From positions 1 to 31,889 of the IMG/VR virus record IMGVR_UViG_3300042479_000390: a stretch of DNA of 31,889 nucleotides; one strand, given 5' to 3'. Source of the stretch: a virus. The notes beneath the pieces are model-generated. The model was given only the letters and a program-made list of their open reading frames with translations, was not told the DNA's origin and ran no database searches. Every line of letters starts with the position of its first letter. Position 1 is the stretch's first letter. The translations under genes were made by a program, and so were the position numbers. Shown here piece after piece: positions 30,515 through 31,889 of the stretch.

Positions 30515-30706
30515 TTATCCTCCTCTTTCTGGTTGGTCTTGCCACATCGCGGTGGCGAGTAGCGCGTTAATCAATGCTGAGTAACTTTGTTCCTGTGCGC
30601 GCAGCCATTGCGCGACGGCAGGGGTTACGCGCACTGTGATGTTGCTCTTGCGGAGGTGGGGTGGCAGACGCTTGCGCCCTGCTCCGGGTCGCGCGCCGCC
30701 TTTCAT
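30515..30706 (-). CDS. Ribbon-helix-helix-like small DNA-binding protein
   Basis: A 63-aa protein starting with a basic GGARPGAGRKRL head (an AT-hook-like lead typical of phage proteins) followed by SNITVRVTPAVAQWLRAQEQ and SYSALINALLATAMW: a strand then two helices, the ribbon-helix-helix layout. Possible transcription factor or relaxase-like accessory. Starts in an ATGA overlap with the 29-aa membrane peptide; ends with GGAGGA that serves the next gene. Confidence 0.6.
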   Translation of the reverse strand: MKGGARPGAGRKRLPPHLRKSNITVRVTPAVAQWLRAQEQSYSALINALLATAMWQDQPERGG

Positions 30707-30792
30707 GCGCTGAGTACCGCGTAGACGAACAGGAACGCGACAATCGCGCCGAATAATATCGGCAGTACGCAGTCAAGGATGAAATGTTTCAT
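30703..30792 (-). CDS. 29-aa single-span membrane peptide
   Basis: ATG 30792 follows AAAGGAAG and overlaps the stop of the gene upstream (ATGA); its TGA in turn overlaps the next ATG. The product begins MKHFILDCVLPILFGAIVAF and continues LFVYAVLSA, nearly all one membrane helix. Second such peptide in the window (other at 15988-16083). Unrecognised; chained overlaps and ribosome-binding site support it. Confidence 0.6.
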   Translation of the reverse strand: MKHFILDCVLPILFGAIVAFLFVYAVLSA

Positions 30793-30953
30793 TTTGCTTC
30801 CTTTCGTAGTTGTGCAAAAGTGGCCGCGACATCGGTGTTCATCGCGCTGGTTGGCTTGAATGTGCAGGCTTGATCGGGCAGGTATTTGCCTCGTGTGCGC
30901 AGGTACTCGATTGCTGCGGCGAGCTTTTCGGCGGGTGTGAGTGGTGGGTTCAT
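30789..30953 (-). CDS. Small uncharacterised phage protein
   Basis: A 54-aa soluble protein, MNPPLTPAEKLAAAIEYLRT then RGKYLPDQACTFKPTSAMNT. ATG 30953 has GGGAG 8 nt upstream and overlaps the stop of the Ala-repeat gene. A longer frame from 31067 would read antisense-phase through the Ala repeats giving a Cys-only lead (MGCCECC), which is an artefact. The AEKLAAAIEYLR...G...L pattern occurs in short phage ORFs of unknown role. Confidence 0.7.
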   Translation of the reverse strand: MNPPLTPAEKLAAAIEYLRTRGKYLPDQACTFKPTSAMNTDVAATFAQLRKEAK

Positions 30954-31642
30954 TTTAGTGCTCCCGACACGACACGTAAGAACTCGGTTTTTTGAGCAGC
31001 AGTCGCAGCACTCGCAGCAGCCCACGCAGCACTCGCAGCAGCAGTCGCAGCACTCGCAGCAGCCCACGCAGCATCACTCGCAACCCACGCAGCAACACTC
31101 GCAGCAGCAGTCGCAACAGCAGTCGCATCACTCGCAGCATCCCACGCAGCAGCATCACTCGCAGCAACACTCGCAGCACTCGCAGCACACGCAGCATCAC
31201 TCGCAGCATCCCACGCAGCATCCCACGCAGCAACACTCGCAGCAGCACACGCAGCCCTCGCAACACTCGCAGCATCCCTCGCAACAGCCCACGCAGCATC
31301 ACTCGCAGCATCCCTCGCAGCTGCTCGCTCTTCATCTGTAGCTCTTCCATGCGCGAATCGTTCCGCAACATCTATTGCAGCTATACTCCTCACATCTACC
31401 ATTATGTGCTGCACCTGCCGGGCGCACCATACCGCAAACAACCTCCACTCCTTGTCATATTCAGGCGCAGCGCGTGTACACCACAAAGCATAAGTGAGAC
31501 CGTTTGACTCAACGATAACACTAAAGAGCAGTGGTTCATCGTCCGCCTCAGTTTTGTCGAGGTGCTTGAGCAGAATTTTCCATCCCGACTCGCATGGGCT
31601 GCATTTGCGTATGTCGTTTAGTGTTGTTGTAAGTTGGGTCAT
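30950..31642 (-). CDS. Phage protein with Ala-rich helical repeat tail
   Basis: A 230-aa protein from ATG 31642 (AGAGGAG upstream; the longer frame to 31732 has no site). Residues 1-105 form a folded domain: LTTTLNDIRKCSPCESGWKI, then ALWCTRAAPEYDKEWRLFAV and WCARQVQHIMVDVRSIAAID, VAERFAHGRATDEE. This front is shared by a family in other phages. Residues about 110-220 are almost only Ala with regularly spaced Asp, Ser and Trp (DAASDAAWAVARDAASVARA), a long Ala helix. Function unknown; the tail may be length-variable. Confidence 0.8.
   Translation of the reverse strand: MTQLTTTLNDIRKCSPCESGWKILLKHLDKTEADDEPLLFSVIVESNGLTYALWCTRAAPEYDKEWRLFAVWCARQVQHIMVDVRSIAAIDVAERFAHGRATDEERAAARDAASDAAWAVARDAASVARAACAAASVAAWDAAWDAASDAACAASAASVAASDAAAWDAASDATAVATAAASVAAWVASDAAWAAASAATAAASAAWAAASAATAAQKTEFLRVVSGALK
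31001..31325 (-). repeat. Ala-codon repeat tract with 42-bp tandem units
   Basis: GCA/GCG/CGC-rich tract coding for Ala-Ser-Asp-Trp repeats. The two units at 31001-31042 and 31043-31082 are near-identical 42-bp copies (14 codons, AASAAWAAASAATA). The rest is built from 12-15 bp steps such as CTCGCAGCA and CCCACGCAG, with point changes. No unique spacers, so not a CRISPR; a slippage-prone coding repeat. Confidence 0.9.
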
Positions 31643-31655
31643 TTTGATTCTCCTC

Positions 31656-31868
31656 TTATCTATGAATGGCAATCCACTGCACCAGGCCGCGCAGTTTGCT
31701 ATACCGGACAATATGCCATGCATGATCATCACCAGCTAACGCGCCTTGCAACCAGTGAGTGCGGCACCCTTCCGCCGTGAGTGGGCGCAGGATTGTGCGG
31801 GCGATCCGTGAGTAGGCTATTTTTGCTCTGAGTCTGCGGATTCTTGCTAGGGTTGTTGTAAGTTTCAT
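31656..31868 (-). CDS. Small basic protein sharing its N-terminus with the Ala-repeat protein
   Basis: A 70-aa basic protein, MKLTTTLARIRRLRAKIAYS and ending LQGALAGDDHAWHIVRYSKL RGLVQWIAIHR. ATG 31868 has AGGG about 9 nt upstream; a GTG at 31877 is an alternative. Its first codons resemble those of the next gene (MTQLTTTLNDIR): a 13-bp string GTTGTTGTAAGTT (plus-strand sense) occurs at 31852-31864 and 31623-31635. The rest has no known match. It may derive from a duplicated gene front. Confidence 0.55.
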   Translation of the reverse strand: MKLTTTLARIRRLRAKIAYSRIARTILRPLTAEGCRTHWLQGALAGDDHAWHIVRYSKLRGLVQWIAIHR

Positions 31869-31889
31869 GAATAGCACCCTGCATCTTCC

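Noticed and set aside
30995-31330. CRISPR-like array
   Set aside because: Units are 12-42 bp, adjoining, without unique spacers, and stay in one coding frame; this is a protein repeat.
30992-31507. Plus-strand ORFs over the Ala repeat (30886-31341 with Gln/His/Ser repeats and 30992-31507 with Ser-Arg repeats) and a Cys-rich extension at 30954-31067
   Set aside because: They are other-frame readings of the same Ala-codon repeat. They lack ribosome-binding sites and run against, or out of phase with, the coupled leftward genes.

Overview
The window is part of a double-stranded DNA bacteriophage genome. Signs of a short-tailed (podovirus-like) virion are an SU10-type head-to-tail adaptor, a nozzle-like tail protein, and a run of large Ala/Gly/Gln-rich internal (ejection) proteins ending in a lytic transglycosylase; no tape measure, tail tube or sheath gene is visible. 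An Rz/Rz1 spanin pair means a Gram-negative host. I see no integrase, repressor, tRNA or CRISPR array, so nothing here argues for a temperate life style. Both window ends are inside gene blocks: portal, capsid, small terminase, primase and replicative helicase are not seen.

Layout. Positions 1-12,665 are read rightward: a lysis cassette (5'-partial membrane protein, M15 endolysin, a 26-codon ORF, holin, Rz with Rz1 nested in it), then adaptor, two tail/fibre-type proteins, one small gene, four internal virion proteins and an SLT transglycosylase. From 12,658 to the right end everything is read leftward, so the two blocks converge tail to tail at about 12.66 kb. Because transcription there runs right to left, the leftward block starts (right end) with small early-type genes and an Ala-repeat protein, then a nucleotide-salvage cassette (HD-domain nucleotidase-like, a ThyX-like protein, nucleoside 2-deoxyribosyltransferase, HPRT), then replication (DnaQ-like exonuclease, DnaE/Pol III alpha-like polymerase, SNF2 helicase), then an SSB-like protein and a VRR-NUC nuclease, small genes, and finally the large terminase, which is separated from the other virion genes.

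Genes are very tightly packed; most neighbours overlap by ATGA or TAATG, so translational coupling is the rule. Two free-standing HNH endonucleases sit seamlessly in the replication operon. The first is preceded by a 29-codon remnant that repeats the N-terminus of the downstream helicase in diverged form.

The most unusual non-coding element is at 16,118-16,215: a perfect 21-bp inverted repeat enclosing two smaller hairpins (a possible three-way junction), in the only gene-poor stretch (about 300 bp) of the window, just upstream of an unlisted 31-aa membrane peptide and the terminase gene. Several small genes below usual ORF cut-offs were recovered by ribosome-binding-site and overlap logic.
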